This document shows positions 20,347 to 31,977 of a DNA stretch of 64,000 bases, piece by piece; the first letter of the stretch is position 1; each line of letters starts with the position of its first letter. Below the pieces are notes generated by a model. That model saw only the letters and a list, made by a program, of their open reading frames with translations, made no database searches and was not told where the DNA came from. Source of the DNA: Branchipolynoe longqiensis. Its lineage: Eukaryota > Annelida > Polychaeta > Phyllodocida > Polynoidae. A program made the position numbers and the translations under genes. Where the stretch lies: positions 67,038,977 through 67,102,976 of the forward strand of contig CM059192.1 in the NCBI GenBank assembly GCA_030323885.1, in the 5' to 3' direction.

Positions 20347-20718
20347 AGCTTAAAGCTAAGATTCCTTACACGTATGCGGTATGCGAATGCGGCAAAAAAT
20401 CGAAATGCCTTGAAGTCAATGGGCTACATCCCTTACACGCGGTATGCGAATGCGAATGCGGCAACTCGATCGGTCCCTGTAGGCACGCGGTATGCGAATA
20501 GAAACGTCAGTCGCACTTGTCCATTAGTTTTAGACTAGGAGAGGCGACTGATCATTACGGAACGGTCACACACAGGGGTGCTGAGTGGAAACATCTGGTA
20601 GTGGTGGTGGTGGGGAGACGCTTGCCGCTTACCGCGTAGAAGGAATCCTCCCATTCGCATACCGCATGCCACATGCCACATACCACATACCGCATACCGC
20701 GTAGAAGGAATCTTAGCT
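20347..20718. mobile_element. MITE with ATTCCTTACACG...GCGGTATGCG ends
   Basis: Left AAGCTAAGATTCCTTACACG, right the complement AAGGAATCTTAGCTT; inner GCGGTATGCGAATGCG against CGCATACCGC. Arms contain short internal repeats of the GCGGTATGCGAATGCGG type. Relatives at 21722 and 49297. Confidence 0.78.
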
Positions 20719-20999
20719 TCAGCAGCATACAATCCATTAATTCGCATCTTACAAATCCAATTACTCTGTTACTGTAGAGTGTAGCTTTTATCGAACAAAG
20801 AAGACAAAGGGGAGCTGAATACACAAAGTGTTGGAAGACAGGATGCAGAGTTTCCTCTGTCAGTGGAGACAGGGTCGTGACCAGCAAACCAAAACCGTCA
20901 TGTAACCAACCGAAGCTGTCGTCTAGAACGAGCAAAAACACCCCAATGTACCAAATGCAGCAACCAAATACCAACTTGATTTCTGTTTTACTTTTTTTC
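20719..20999. other. Unassigned stretch
   Basis: Nothing recognised. Confidence 0.3.
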
Positions 21000-21262
21000 C
21001 CTTGTTTTATTTAAAGACGCCTCTAGAGCACATTGATTTTTATCATCAGCTATTGGACATCAACCATATGGTCATTCTGCCATATTTCTTTGGAGGAAAC
21101 CCACTGCCGCCACATAGGCTACTATTTCCGATAAGCAGCAAGGGGGTCTTTTATATGCACCTTCATGAACCAGTTGTGGACCACTGGCTGGAATGGAAAA
21201 TAGCCCAAACTGCAAATGGGTCCACTGAGTAGGATCGATCGGATGATTCACACCTTCACAGG
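21000..21262 (-). mobile_element. SINE resembling an abundant molluscan SINE
   Basis: Runs from AAGACGCCTCTAGAGCACAT through GCTATTGGACATCAACCATA, GAGGAAACCCACTG, CAAGGGGGTCTTTTATATGC, ACTGGCTGGAATGG and GGGTCCACTGAGTAGGATCG. This string of blocks matches, from memory, a tRNA-derived repeat common in gastropod and bivalve genomes. The tRNA-like head at the right is worn. A database search would confirm it. Confidence 0.6.
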
Positions 21263-21721
21263 TGGACGATTTTCTGTTTTGGAAAGCACTTTAATTTCAT
21301 GCTATTTTTAATTCAAAGTTGTACTGACATGACCCAGATAATTTTGAATATTCACAAATAGATAATCAAATATGACATTTATGATTTGTATATTTTGAAA
21401 CTGACTATTCTCTGTTGAATTATTGTTGGTCTTAAGGCGTAGATATGACTGTTATTGTTAAGCCGAGTTAGTGTGAATGATCACCCTTGTAACCTTGGTT
21501 ACAATAATGATGCATACCAGAAAATAAACACATGTTGATATAGGCTTCTATGTGCAAGCCTACTAAATTAATCTTTCGAGTCATAGGTAACTACCTACCA
21601 GACGTGTTACAACGGTAGCCTAGATAGCCTAATGGTTAGGACGCTAACCCAGACTTACCGCTCCTTTTTCTAATTGTACAGAGCGTTGTGTACTGTACCA
21701 CAATACAGCACAGGTTAAGCG
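21263..21721. other. Unassigned stretch
   Basis: A tRNA-like box A (TAGCCTAATGGTTAGGACGC) at about 21625 has no matching box B. No gene. Confidence 0.35.
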
Positions 21722-22016
21722 TGCATTCCTTACACGCAGTATGCGGTATGTGAATGCGAATGCGGCAAAAATTCAAAAAGCATCTAAATCAATGGGGGTG
21801 ATTCCTTACACGCAGTATGCGGTATGTGGCATGCGAATACTGAATCGGTCCATGTAGCGATCGGTGCGGCATGCAAATGCGAATGCTGCTTCGTTTGCCA
21901 TAGAGAACAGTGGTGAGAAAACCTTACACTGTGTGTGGGTGTGGGTGTGGGTGTGGGTGAAAGGACCCATCCCGTAAGCATGCCGCATGCCGCATACCGC
22001 GTGTAAGGAATCCTAG
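21722..22016. mobile_element. MITE, copy of the 20347 family
   Basis: Left CATTCCTTACACGCAGTATG, right CGCATACCGCGTGTAAGGAA; a GTGTGGGTGTGG tandem lies inside. Confidence 0.75.
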
Positions 22017-22211
22017 CTTGACTCTCTCACCAATATGTGTAACCAACCACAATTGTTCAACGGCTGGAAGAACCAGTGCCCCAGCAGTGACACATGATAT
22101 ATTCAGATGAATAAACACATTTACCTACCAAAAAAAGGTAGAATGCTGAGTGGCCTCCCACGTGGGATGTGAAGGGTTTGAATCCTGACTGAGTCAAACC
22201 AGTGACTTACA

Positions 22212-22549
22212 AAGAAACTGTAGTGGTATGCACTGACCCCTCACTCCTCTCAGGCAACGAGCCGCATAGACAGGTAGGTGTGAGTAGTAACATCAGGGAA
22301 CCTAGGTGGACTAATGGTTAGCACACTGGCCCGGAATGCAAAGAGATGTGGGTTCGAGTCACATTCTAGGCGCAATATTTCCCCTCCACGACCCTGTGCC
22401 ACCCTCCACGACCCTGTGCCATGACCAGGATCATGTACAAGCTATGCACTGTACAGTTGTTGAACCTACCCTGTGTATGTATATGTAAGTGCATTGCCTG
22501 TATGTATGTAATTATAAGCATTAAAAGACTTACAATTCGAGGGGGACGA
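22212..22549 (+). mobile_element. SINE-B unit 1 (Gln-like tRNA head)
   Basis: SINE-B is my working name for a repeat of about 300-340 bp that starts near AGTGGTCTGCACTGACC. It contains a tRNA-like module with box A AATGGTTAGCACACTGGC and box B GTGGGTTCGAGTC and ends GACTTACAATTCGAGGGGGA. Box A is closest to tRNA-Gln. The anticodon stem does not pair, so it is not a working tRNA. A second unit follows directly. Confidence 0.7.
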
Positions 22550-22735
22550 GTGTAGTGGTCTGCACTGACCTCTCAGGCAAGGGGACGTCTAGACAGCTAG
22601 GCATTGGTAGTGTGGTGACATCAGGGAACCCAGGTGGTGTAATGGTTAGCCCACTGGCCAAGAATGCAAAGAGATGTGGGTTCGAGTCCCGCTTTAGGCG
22701 CAATATTTCCCATTTTCATCACCCCCCCCCACGAC
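22550..22735 (+). mobile_element. SINE-B unit 2, partial
   Basis: Second tandem unit up to TTTTCATCACCCCCC, where it joins a SINE-A body. Confidence 0.7.
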
Positions 22736-22736
22736 A

Positions 22737-22860
22737 AAATTATACTTGTCGCTACCTAGCCTAATAGGATAGGGCAACGACTGGTTTGCTCAGTATCAGG
22801 ATAATGTGACTGAGTGGGATATCAGCAACCTAATCTTCCAGTGATACAGCACAGTATACA
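22737..22860 (+). mobile_element. SINE-A body joined to a SINE-B head
   Basis: TTATACTTGTCGCTACCTAG through GACTGAGTGGGATATCAG, directly after SINE-B with no SINE-A head between. A hybrid. Confidence 0.7.
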
Positions 22861-23003
22861 AGCTGGGCGGTCTGCCGGATGTCGAGTGCGCATGCGCAGA
22901 CCTTGTCAGCGCGCAATGACGGTTATCACGCCAGGGCTTGGCACTTTAATGGACTGGTTGTCTCTGGATGACAGCCGAGCGTGGGAATGTCCCGTCATGA
23001 AAG

Positions 23004-23305
23004 TTGGTTGGTTGTTGGAGTTGTATGTCCTGGCAACATCTAAGGTCATATCAGGATGGGTACCGACTTGTGACAACTTTATAGTGCCGCCCCACTGGGA
23101 AATCAGGCCACTGACACCATGACCCAATATATCCCACTCTGTCATATTATCCTGACACTGAGCTAACCAGTCCTTGCCCTATCCTATTAATGCCGAGCGC
23201 CAGTCTAGGAAGCGACAAGTACCAATTTTGTAAGTCATTGGTTTGACTCGACTAGGAATCGAACTCCCGACCTTCCACACAGAAATCCTGCACTCTACCG
23301 ATTAA
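23004..23305 (-). mobile_element. SINE-A copy, minus, full length
   Basis: Tail GTTGGTTGTTGGAGTTGTAT, full body, box B in GAACTCCCGACC and worn box A. Confidence 0.88.
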
Positions 23306-23504
23306 TGCCGAGCGTGAGGCTGTGTGACATATAAATAACTATGTGGAAATGTTATGGCATGCAGTGACCGGGATTGTGGTATGATGTCCGGATATTAAGA
23401 TGCGGTTATTAATTAGGAAATGTTCCTCCATTGTGCCAGGAAGAGTGCAAATGGAGTGGGAACAGGTATTAATGTTTATTATAACTGTATGACGACTACT
23501 TGTT

Positions 23505-23802
23505 ACCAGATCGTGGGGTCGTGGGTTCGAGTCCCAGTCGAGTCAAACCAATGACTTTAAAATTGATACTTGTTGCTTCCTAGAAAGGTGCTCGGCATTA
23601 TTAGGATAGGGCAAGGACTGGTGTGCTCAGTGTCAGGATAATGTGACTGAGTGGGATACCAGGTCATGGTGCCGGCGGCCTGGTTTCCCAGTGGGACAGC
23701 ACTATAAAGTCGCCATGAGTGCGCACTGTCACAAGTCGGTACCCATCCTGATATGACCTTAGATGTTGCTAGGACGTAAAACAACAACAAACAAACAAAC
23801 TT
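23505..23802 (+). mobile_element. SINE-A copy, plus
   Basis: Starts within the head (CCAGATCGTGGGGTCGTGGG), complete body and tail ACAACAACAAACAAACAAAC. Confidence 0.88.
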
Positions 23803-24425
23803 GTGACCACAGAACCGCTGGGTAAGCACACCCAGCCATTATATATATTTTATACAGTAAGTATATAAATTATATAGCTCTCTCAGAAAATGATAGAAAC
23901 TCGAAACCATCCGACTGTGCAACTTTATCGGTTTAAGTAGAATGACCCGAAGTGTGGAGGGGTGATGGAAGGGGGGGGGGGGGAGGTGGTGATGCGGGTG
24001 CTTCCCCTCTCTCTCCGCCCCCTCCCTCTCCCGGCAGTCACCCGGCCTAACCCTGCCTAATCCTCCCGTTGTTGATGTTTGTGTATCCCCGTCTCCATGG
24101 CCACCGATAGGTTTTCACCTGACTGCTGACGCTGGGCATGTCACATGACCAGCGGCGCAGTCAAGTCACGTGACAGCGCAATGGGGGAGTAAGGGAGGGT
24201 TTAGGATCTGGGATGTGGGTGGCTGGTACCCTGCTCATCATAGTCAGTCAGGGATGTGGTCGCCAGAAAAGGGGGTAGGAGGGTGAGGGGGGCGTGGGGG
24301 GGATGTGGTGTATTTGTGTTTGTGGCGTGTGTGAGTATGTGTATGGGTGTAGATGTGGGTGTGGATTGTGTAGTTATTGGTGTAGGTGTGAGTGAGTGTG
24401 GATGTGGGTGTGAGCGTGGGTGTTG
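23803..24425. other. Unassigned stretch with MITE scrap and GTGTGG repeats
   Basis: 23880-23930 is the right end of a TTAA-MITE. 24300-24420 is a GTGTGGATGTGGGTGTGAG-type simple repeat. A G-run lies at 23971-23984. Confidence 0.5.
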
Positions 24426-24761
24426 GTGTGGTTGTTTGGGTTTTACATCGTGGCAACATGAAATGTCATATCACGACGGGTACCGACTTCTGACAGTGCA
24501 CTGCATACCCATTGCAACTTTATAGTGCTGCCCCACTGGGAAATAAGGCTGCCGGCATCATGACCCAATATCCCACTCAGTCACATTATCCTGACACTGA
24601 GCTAACCAGTCATTTCCCTATCCTAGTAATCCCGAGTGCCAGGCTAGGAAGCGACAAGTATCAATTTGATATGTCATTGGTTTGACTCAAATGGGAACCG
24701 CACTCCCGATCTCTCTGACGCGAGGCCCGCACTCTACTGACTCGGCCACCACGCCCGGTGC
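24426..24761 (-). mobile_element. SINE-A copy, minus, full length
   Basis: Tail to head, ending at the GGCCACCACGCCCGG edge of the tRNA head, where the 25-bp array starts. Confidence 0.88.
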
Positions 24762-27062
24762 GGTATATGACGAGGTATACGTGAGTGGTATATGACGAGG
24801 TATACGTGAGTGGTATATGGTGAGGTGTACTTGTCTGGTATATGATGAGGTATACATGAGCGGTGTATGATGAGGTATACAGGAGTGGTATATGACGAGG
24901 TATACGTGAGTGTATGTGACGTGGTATGCCTGAGTGGTATGTGATGAAGTATATGTGAGTGGTATATGATGAGATATACAGGTGAAGTGGGCGTGTCTAC
25001 TCGCCTTGAGCATGGGATATGATGAGGTATATGTGAGTGGTATATGATGAGGTATACAGGAGTTGTATATGATGAGGTATACATGAGTGGTATATGATGA
25101 GGTATACAGGAGTCGTATATGACGAGGTAGCCTACACGGGAGTGGTATATGATGAAGTATGTGCGAGTGGTATATGACGAAGGATACAGGGGTGGCATAT
25201 GATGAGGTATATGAGAGTGGTATATAATGAGGTATACAGGAGTGGTATATGACGAAGTAGCCTACACGCGAGTGGTATATGATGAGCTATACAGGAGTAG
25301 TATATGACGAGGTATATGGGGGTGGTATATGATGAGGTATGTCGGAGTGGTATATGACTAGGTATACACAAGTGGTACATGATGAGGTACACAGGAGTGG
25401 TATATGACAACGTATGTGGGAGTGTTACATGCCGAGGTATACACATGTGTTATATGACGAGGTATGTGGGAGTGGTATATGACGAGGTATACTGGAGTGG
25501 TATATGATGAGGTATACATGAGCGGTGTATGATGAGGTATGTGGGAGTGGTATATGATGAGGTATACTGGAATGGTATATGATGAGGTATACTGGAGTGG
25601 TAAATGATGAGGTATATGGGAGTGGTATATGACGAGGTATGTGGGAGTGGTATATAATAAGGTATATAGGAGTGGTATATGATGAGGTATACAGGAGTGG
25701 TATATGATGAGGTATACTGGGGTGGTATATGATGAGGTATGTGGGAGTGGTATATGACGGGGGATCTGGGAGTGGTATATGACAAGGCATAAGGGAGGAG
25801 TGTATGATGAGGTATAGGGGAGTGGTATATGATGAGGTATGTGGGAATAGTATATGGCGAGGTATAGAGGAGTGGTATATGTCGAGGTATAGGGGTGTGG
25901 CATATGACGAGGTACACAGGAGTGGTATATTATGAGGTATGTGCGAGTGGTATATGACACAATATGTGCGAGTTGTATATGACGAGGTATAGAGGAGTGG
26001 TATATGACAACGTATACCTAAGTGGTATTTGATGAGGTATACAGGAGTGGTATATGACGAGGTATACAGGAGTGGTATATGACGAGGTATACAGGAGTGG
26101 TATATGACAAGGTGTCGAGGAGTGGTAGATGATGAGGTATGCAGAAGTTGTATATGACAAGGTATCCGGGAGTGGTATATGACAAGGTATGCATGAGTGG
26201 TATATGACAAGGTATACAAGAGTGGTATCTGACGAGGTATGACTGGTACATGACAAAGTAAGCCGGAGTGGTATATGACGAGGTATATAGGAGTGGTATA
26301 TGACGAGGTATATAGGAGTGGTATATGATGAGGTATACATGAGTGGTAAATGACAAAGTATACCAGATTGGTATATGATGAGGTATATAGGAGTGGTATA
26401 TGACGAGGTATACAGCAGTGGTATATGATGAGTTATGCGGGAGTGGTATATGACGAGGTATACATGAGTGCTCTATGACAAGGTATGTGGGAGTGGTATA
26501 TGATGAGGTATACAGGAGTGGTACATGACGAGGTATACATGAGTGGTATATGACAAGGTATGTGGGAGTGGTATATGACGAGGTATACAGGAGTGGTATA
26601 TGATGAGTTATGCGGGAGTGGTATATGATGAGGTATACAGGAGTGGTACATGACGAGGTATACATGAGTGGTATATGAGAAGGCATGTGGGAGTGGTATA
26701 TGACGAAGTATACAGTAGTGGTATATGATGAGGTATACATAAGTGTTATATGGCAAGGTATACATGAGTGGTATATGACAAGGTATGCAGGAGTGCTATA
26801 TGACGAGGTATGTGGCAGTGGTATATGATGAGGTATATGGGAGTGGTATATGACAAGGTATACAGGAGTTGTATACAACGAGGTATATAGGAGTGGTATA
26901 TAACAAGGTATACAGGAGTGGTATATGCCGAGGCATACAGGAGTGGTATATGACGAGGTATACAGGAGTGGTATATGACGAGGTATACAGGAGTGGTATA
27001 TGACAAGGTATACAGCAGTGGTATATGACGAGGTATACTGGAGTGGTACATGACGAGGTATA
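24762..27062 (+). repeat. 25-bp minisatellite (GGAGTGGTATATGACGAGGT + ATACA)
   Basis: About 92 head-to-tail units with frequent GATGAGG, GACAAGG and TGTGGGAG variants. The left edge abuts the head of a SINE-A. Because 25 is not a multiple of three, each minus-strand reading frame cycles through the unit every 75 bases, and the unit has no stop in any of these frames. This produces open frames of up to 376 codons (25-residue super-repeat), which are not credible genes. Confidence 0.95.
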
Positions 27063-27623
27063 CAACGGGACTTAAGCTGATTTATCGCCCCAGTTATTTG
27101 TCGGCTCGGATTGGTTAAGACCAGGCTGGCACAAAGATCCTGGTGCACAGCAATCCCATGATTCGGGTTCTACCAGGGTTGCCAACCCTTACTGTGTTGC
27201 CGTAAGGTGTAAAATATTGTATGTACCTTACGCTGATCTTCCAGTTTCTCATTTTCCAGAGTTGGTAATCCTGCAATACCATTAACATAGTAATATTATT
27301 ATATCAATCTTACAGATTATCTGTAAAAAAGAAATATTCTGGGCAAGTACCCCCAGACCCCCCACTATAACATCCCTTAAGATCTCCCGGGTTTTCATTT
27401 TCCAATGTTGGCAATCCTGCTTCTACTGTACAAGGAGCCGCGCAGTGGGAGTCGGTGGTTGTAGGGGTGAGGGGGGAGTTTACTAGACATTTCCCCGATC
27501 TTTAATACCAAATATGTGCTCTGTGACGAAATTATGATAATGTAAACAAAGACATGTTTGTATCCATTATTCCATCTTATGTACTTAAAGCCGCATACTC
27601 TAATGAATGCAGCTCATTTTACA
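27063..27623. other. Unassigned stretch
   Basis: Only a short TTAA-MITE scrap (about 27588-27612). No gene. Confidence 0.4.
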
Positions 27624-27948
27624 GACAAGATGGCCGAATGAGTTGAGCATCAGTCTCAAGTTTTGGTAGATCAGTCGAACCTTGTTCAAGTCAAGTCATT
27701 GACTTGAAAATTTACACTTGTTACTTCCTAGCCAGGCGCTCGGCATTATTAGGATATGGCAAGTCCTGGTTGGCTCAGTGTCAGGATAATGTGACTGAGT
27801 GGGATATCAAGTCATGGTACTGGTGGCTTGGTATCCCAGTCAGGCAGCACTATAAAGTCGCCATGACTGTGCACTGTCACAAGTCGATACCCATCCTGAT
27901 ATGACCTTAGATGTTGTGATGACGTAAAACTCCAACAACCAACCCAAC
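27624..27948 (+). mobile_element. SINE-A copy, plus, full length
   Basis: Head GATGGCCGAATGAGTTGAGC, body and tail CGTAAAACTCCAACAACC. Confidence 0.88.
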
Positions 27949-28640
27949 ACATCTAACTTGGGTACCGGTGCACTTATTAAACATATGTTACTGCATCGTC
28001 CTGATATGACCTTAGATGTTGCTAGGACGTAAAACAACAAACAAACAAATCTGTTACCGCATAGAAGGGAATAATGAGTCAATTTGATCGAGCCTGTTAC
28101 CATTGAAAGCCATAAGATCAGAGTTTTGACAAGTATGGCAACATTAAATTAGCATGTTTACCCTTTTCTCAAATTTGCTATTTACGATAAAAGTTGCTTC
28201 AAAGTGAGGTAAGATACGCTATCACCATGAACTTAAAGCTGCATAGTCCGATTAAATATCAAATTTTCAAAACCAAACCAACTATCTAGATTTTATTTTG
28301 CATATCTAACTTAGATACTGATGCACTTATTAAGCATCTCTTTCTACATAGAAAGCAATACTGAGTCAATTTAACAGAACATGTTACTGCAGAAGTCTTT
28401 GGTGTCAGAGTTTTGGCAAGCTTGCCAAAACTAATTTTCCATGTTTGTATTCAAAATATCTCAAAAGTTTACCATTTAAAATAAAAGTAACGTTGAACTA
28501 ATGTAAAGTAGACACTAGTGATCGATCTAATATATTTATCTCAGAAAAAATACAGAAATTCTAAACCATCGGACTATGCAACTTTAACATAGTTATCTAC
28601 AAACAAATCCAGAAACGCAAAAGCATCGGACTCTGCAACT
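27949..28640 (+). mobile_element. TTAA-MITE (outer copy) with two insertions
   Basis: MITE pieces at 27949-27990, 28050-28232 and 28588-28640 are successive parts of one copy. A SINE-A tail scrap (27991-28048) and a second TTAA-MITE (28237-28583) interrupt it. Confidence 0.75.
28237..28583 (+). mobile_element. TTAA-MITE (inner copy) with TTAA on both sides
   Basis: Ends AGCTGCATAGTCCGAT and ATCGGACTATGCAACT are inverted. TTAA at 28233-28236 and 28584-28587 is a target-site duplication, since the flanks join into a continuous outer MITE. TTAA targets are known for piggyBac and Kolobok elements; the ends do not start with the CCC of typical piggyBac, so Kolobok is possible. Confidence 0.88.
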
Positions 28641-28984
28641 TTAAGGTTACATAGTCCGGTAGTTTTGCGTTTCTCTCATTTTCTGAGATAAATATATTAG
28701 GTTGATCGTTATAATCTACCTTACTTTAGATTGCAGTAACTTATTTAAAATTACTAACTTTTGAGATATTTGAAGTGCAAACATGGACAATTAATTTTAG
28801 CAAGCATGCCATAACTCTGATGCCATAGACTTCTGCAGTAACAGGTTCTATTCAATTGCCTCAGTGGCGACATTTGTTTATTTAATAAAAGCACCGGCAT
28901 CTAAGTTAGAGACGTAGAATAAAATCTAGCTAATTGTTTTGGTTTTGGAAATTTGATGTTTTTATCGGACTATGCAGCTTTAAA
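28641..28984 (-). mobile_element. TTAA-MITE, full length, head to head with the previous
   Basis: Starts GTTACATAGTCCGGTAG and ends ATCGGACTATGCAGCTTTAA. Confidence 0.85.
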
Positions 28985-28993
28985 CAAACCGAC

Positions 28994-29048
28994 AATCGTG
29001 ATATGACCTTAGATGTTGCCAGAACGTAAAACTCCAACAACCAACCAA
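28994..29048 (+). mobile_element. SINE-A tail fragment
   Basis: TGATATGACCTTAGATGTTG, then CGTAAAACTCCAACAACC. Confidence 0.75.
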
Positions 29049-30172
29049 CTTAAACAAACCGATGTTGATGGGAAAAAAAGATCTCAGACATTACACTCAT
29101 GAACTACCATTCGATAAGCATGCTCCACAGATTCACTGTCAGAAAGTCACGGGGAGAATTAATGTCGGTGATTTAGTGGAGTTGTGGGTTCAGGTTTGAT
29201 GTGCTAATTGTTAGTACTGGGGTGCGACGTTAGATGTTGGCTTTGTGCAGGTGTGCCATTCACACCACGCGGGTAAGGCCGGGGGACCAGTGAAGTAAAC
29301 AACAAAGCTTCTCTCCGACAGGGGGCGCCCCGCCATTTTGTTAATAACAATTTATCATTGGGGAAGGATGTTGAAAAATGGTATTCAGTTTTCAACGTTT
29401 ATTCATATTTGTCAAATCACCCCAGGTTACGTCATGTAATTAATATATTATTGTCATATTACGCAGTTTCTGTTCTTCAGTGTTGTTGAATGTGAATGCA
29501 TATGGATATGCCAAGGTCATATGGGGTCTGGAAAGTCTTGCAAAGTCTTGAACTTCATTTGCCCCATTTTAAGGCCTCGAGAAGCCTTTGGATTTGACCT
29601 ATTTTGGGTAATTAGTCTTGAAAAGCCTTGAATTCCATTGAACTGTCCCCGCTGATCTAAATTAGTCTGAAATCGCCATTCGCCATTGATTGTTCTCCTT
29701 GAAATGGAAAAGAAAATAGTTTTGAATTCCTCAGCCTTGACATACCTTGAAATAGCCTTGAATTCCATATCTTCACACGTGTACAGACCTGTATATACTA
29801 CTCCATCATGTTACGTAACTTTAAAATATGCATATGCGTATATATGGATGCTGATGCAACTGCGAATGCATGCCGGTGCATATGCCAGGGGTGTAGCCAG
29901 AAATTATTAAATCGCCAGTGCAAAGTTGTTCGCAAATACTTAGGGGATCTTAAAAAGATTGTAAGCGCAACACAGAGAAGTGCACATTATTAAAGATTTT
30001 ATATGGAAAAAATATCTTAAGTACAAATTTGTTTGCACGTGCTTGCATGAATTTGAAAAAAAACGTAAGAGATCGTTTATACAGAAATCAGGTGCTTGTA
30101 AAAGATTGTTGTTGTGATGATCATGGGGCAGGGTTTGGGAGGGTGACTCAAACCTGAGGTGTACGTGGGTGA
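29049..30172. other. Unassigned stretch
   Basis: 29515-29770 has many scattered CTTGAA/CTTGAAAT motifs on either strand, as in a worn internal repeat. No gene recognised. Confidence 0.35.
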
Positions 30173-30499
30173 TTTGTTGGTTTGTTGGGGTTTTACATCC
30201 TAGCAACATCTATGGTCATATCAGGATGGATACCGACTTTGGACAGTGCGTACTGATGGCGACTTCATAGTGCTGCCCCACTGGGTGAGCAGGCCGCTGG
30301 GACCATGACCTGATATCCCACTCAGTCACATTATCCTGATGCTAAGCTAACCAGTCCTTGTCCCATCCTCGTGATGCTGGATGTCAGGATAGGAAGCGAC
30401 AAGTATAAGTTTTGTAAATCATTGGTTTGACTCGACCAGGATGCGAATTCTCGACCTTCCACTTGGGAAGCCCGATTTGGCCACCGCGTCCAGTTGACT
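30173..30499 (-). mobile_element. SINE-A copy, minus, full length
   Basis: Tail TTTGTTGGGGTTTTACATCC to head GATTTGGCCACCGCGTCC. Confidence 0.88.
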
Positions 30500-30574
30500 G
30501 ATTCAGTGTGTACTGATAAGTCATCATATCGTTACACTGTTGTACCACCAGGGTACCAACATGGCTTTGTGCCC

Positions 30575-30740
30575 CGATAATGTGAGTGAGTGGGATATTG
30601 TGGGATATTGCGCCATGGTCCCGATGGTGCGGTATTCCAGTAGGTGGAGGGGGGGGGGGCAACTATAAAGTATCCATGAGTGAGCACTGTAGCAAGCCAC
30701 TACTCGTCTTGATGTGACCTCAGATGTTGCTAGGGCGTAC
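30575..30740 (+). mobile_element. SINE-A body and tail fragment, plus
   Basis: From GATAATGTGAGTGAGTGGGA to CTCAGATGTTGCTAGGGCGT; G- and C-runs at about 30648-30659 and 30739-30753 replace body and tail bases. Confidence 0.65.
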
Positions 30741-31084
30741 CCCCCCCCCCCCCCTCCCCGCCTAAACACACCCTACCATCACACAATGGGAAGTAAAATG
30801 ACACTTCGCGGTTCAACGAAACTCCCACAACAGCGAACCCTCAGCTCACGACTCAGTGAATAACCCCCCCCCCCCCCCACACACACACAACACCCAACCC
30901 GGGAAAAAAGAAAATATGGTTGGGGGCTTTTATATATAAAAAAAAATGAAGGCACCCAGAGCTTTCCGTCACGCGTGGGAGTTATGTTATGTAAGTGGGT
31001 CGCTACACCGCTATTCAAGCACGCCACCTCGTGACCTGGTGTCGGGGTGAGATACAGCCCCCCCTCTCCCCCCCCCTCCCTTAA
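30741..31084. other. C-rich unassigned stretch
   Basis: Several C-runs (30739-30753, 30866-30879, 31059-31080). No gene. Confidence 0.4.
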
Positions 31085-31390
31085 AGAGTGTAGTGGTCTG
31101 CACTGACCTCTGGGAGACAGGTAGGCGTGGGGAGTGTGTTGATATCAGGGAGCCTAGGTGGTGTAATGGTTAGCACACTGGCCCGGAATGCAAAGAGATG
31201 TGGGTTCGAGTCCCGCTCTAGGCGCATATTTCCATTTTCATCACCCCCATGACACTGGTGCCGTGATCAGGATCCTGTACAAGCTTTGCGCTGTATGGTT
31301 GTTGAACCTACCCTGTGTATGTATGTGTTAGTGCATTGCCTGTATGTATGTAATTGTAAGCATTACAAGACTTACAATTCCAGGGGGACG
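31085..31390 (+). mobile_element. SINE-B unit 1
   Basis: Same order as 22212-22549: GTGGTCTGCACTGACCTCTG, tRNA-like module at 31150-31225, AAGACTTACAATTCCAGGGG. Confidence 0.8.
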
Positions 31391-31580
31391 AGTGTAGTGG
31401 TCTGCACTGACCTCTCAGGCAAGTAACCACATAGACAGGTAGGCGTGGGGAGTGTGTTGATATCAGGGAGCCTAGGTGGTGTAATGGTTAGCACACTGGC
31501 CCGGAATGCAAAGAGATGTGGGTTCGAGTCCCGCTCTAGGCACAGTATTTCCCATTTTCATCACCCCCATGACAAGAGCT
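31391..31580 (+). mobile_element. SINE-B unit 2, partial
   Basis: Tandem second unit ending in TTTTCATCACCCCCATGAC, then a SINE-A head starts. Confidence 0.8.
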
Positions 31581-31586
31581 ATGGGG

Positions 31587-31905
31587 TGCGGTGGCCGAAT
31601 CGGTAGAGCGCAGGCATCGCTTCTGGGAGTTCGGTTCCCGGTCGAGTCAAACCAATAACTTATCAAAGTGATACTTGTCACTTCCTAGCCTGGCGCTCGG
31701 CATTAGTAGGATAGGGCAAGGGGCTGGTTAGCTCAGTGTCAGGATAATGTGAGTTGTGACTAAGTGGGATATTGTGTCAGGGTGCAGGTGGCCTGATTTC
31801 CCAGTGGGGAAGCACTATAAAGTTGCAATGAGTGCACATTGTCACAAGTCAGTATCTGTCCTGCTATGACCTTGGATGTTGCCAGGAGGTAAAACTGCAA
31901 CAACC
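31587..31905 (+). mobile_element. SINE-A copy, plus, full length
   Basis: Head GCGGTGGCCGAATCGGTAGA with part of the anticodon arm deleted, body, tail ending AAAACTGCAACAACC. Confidence 0.85.
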
Positions 31906-31977
31906 AACGAATCGTAAAGAGCTTGTCACATGATTTGAATTCGTAATCTTGGGGGGGGGGGGGGGGGGGGTAAATGA

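Noticed and set aside
24734..27148. Long minus-strand frames with YTSSYTTPVYLVIYHS-like repeats
   Set aside because: By-product of a 25-bp array lacking stops in these frames.
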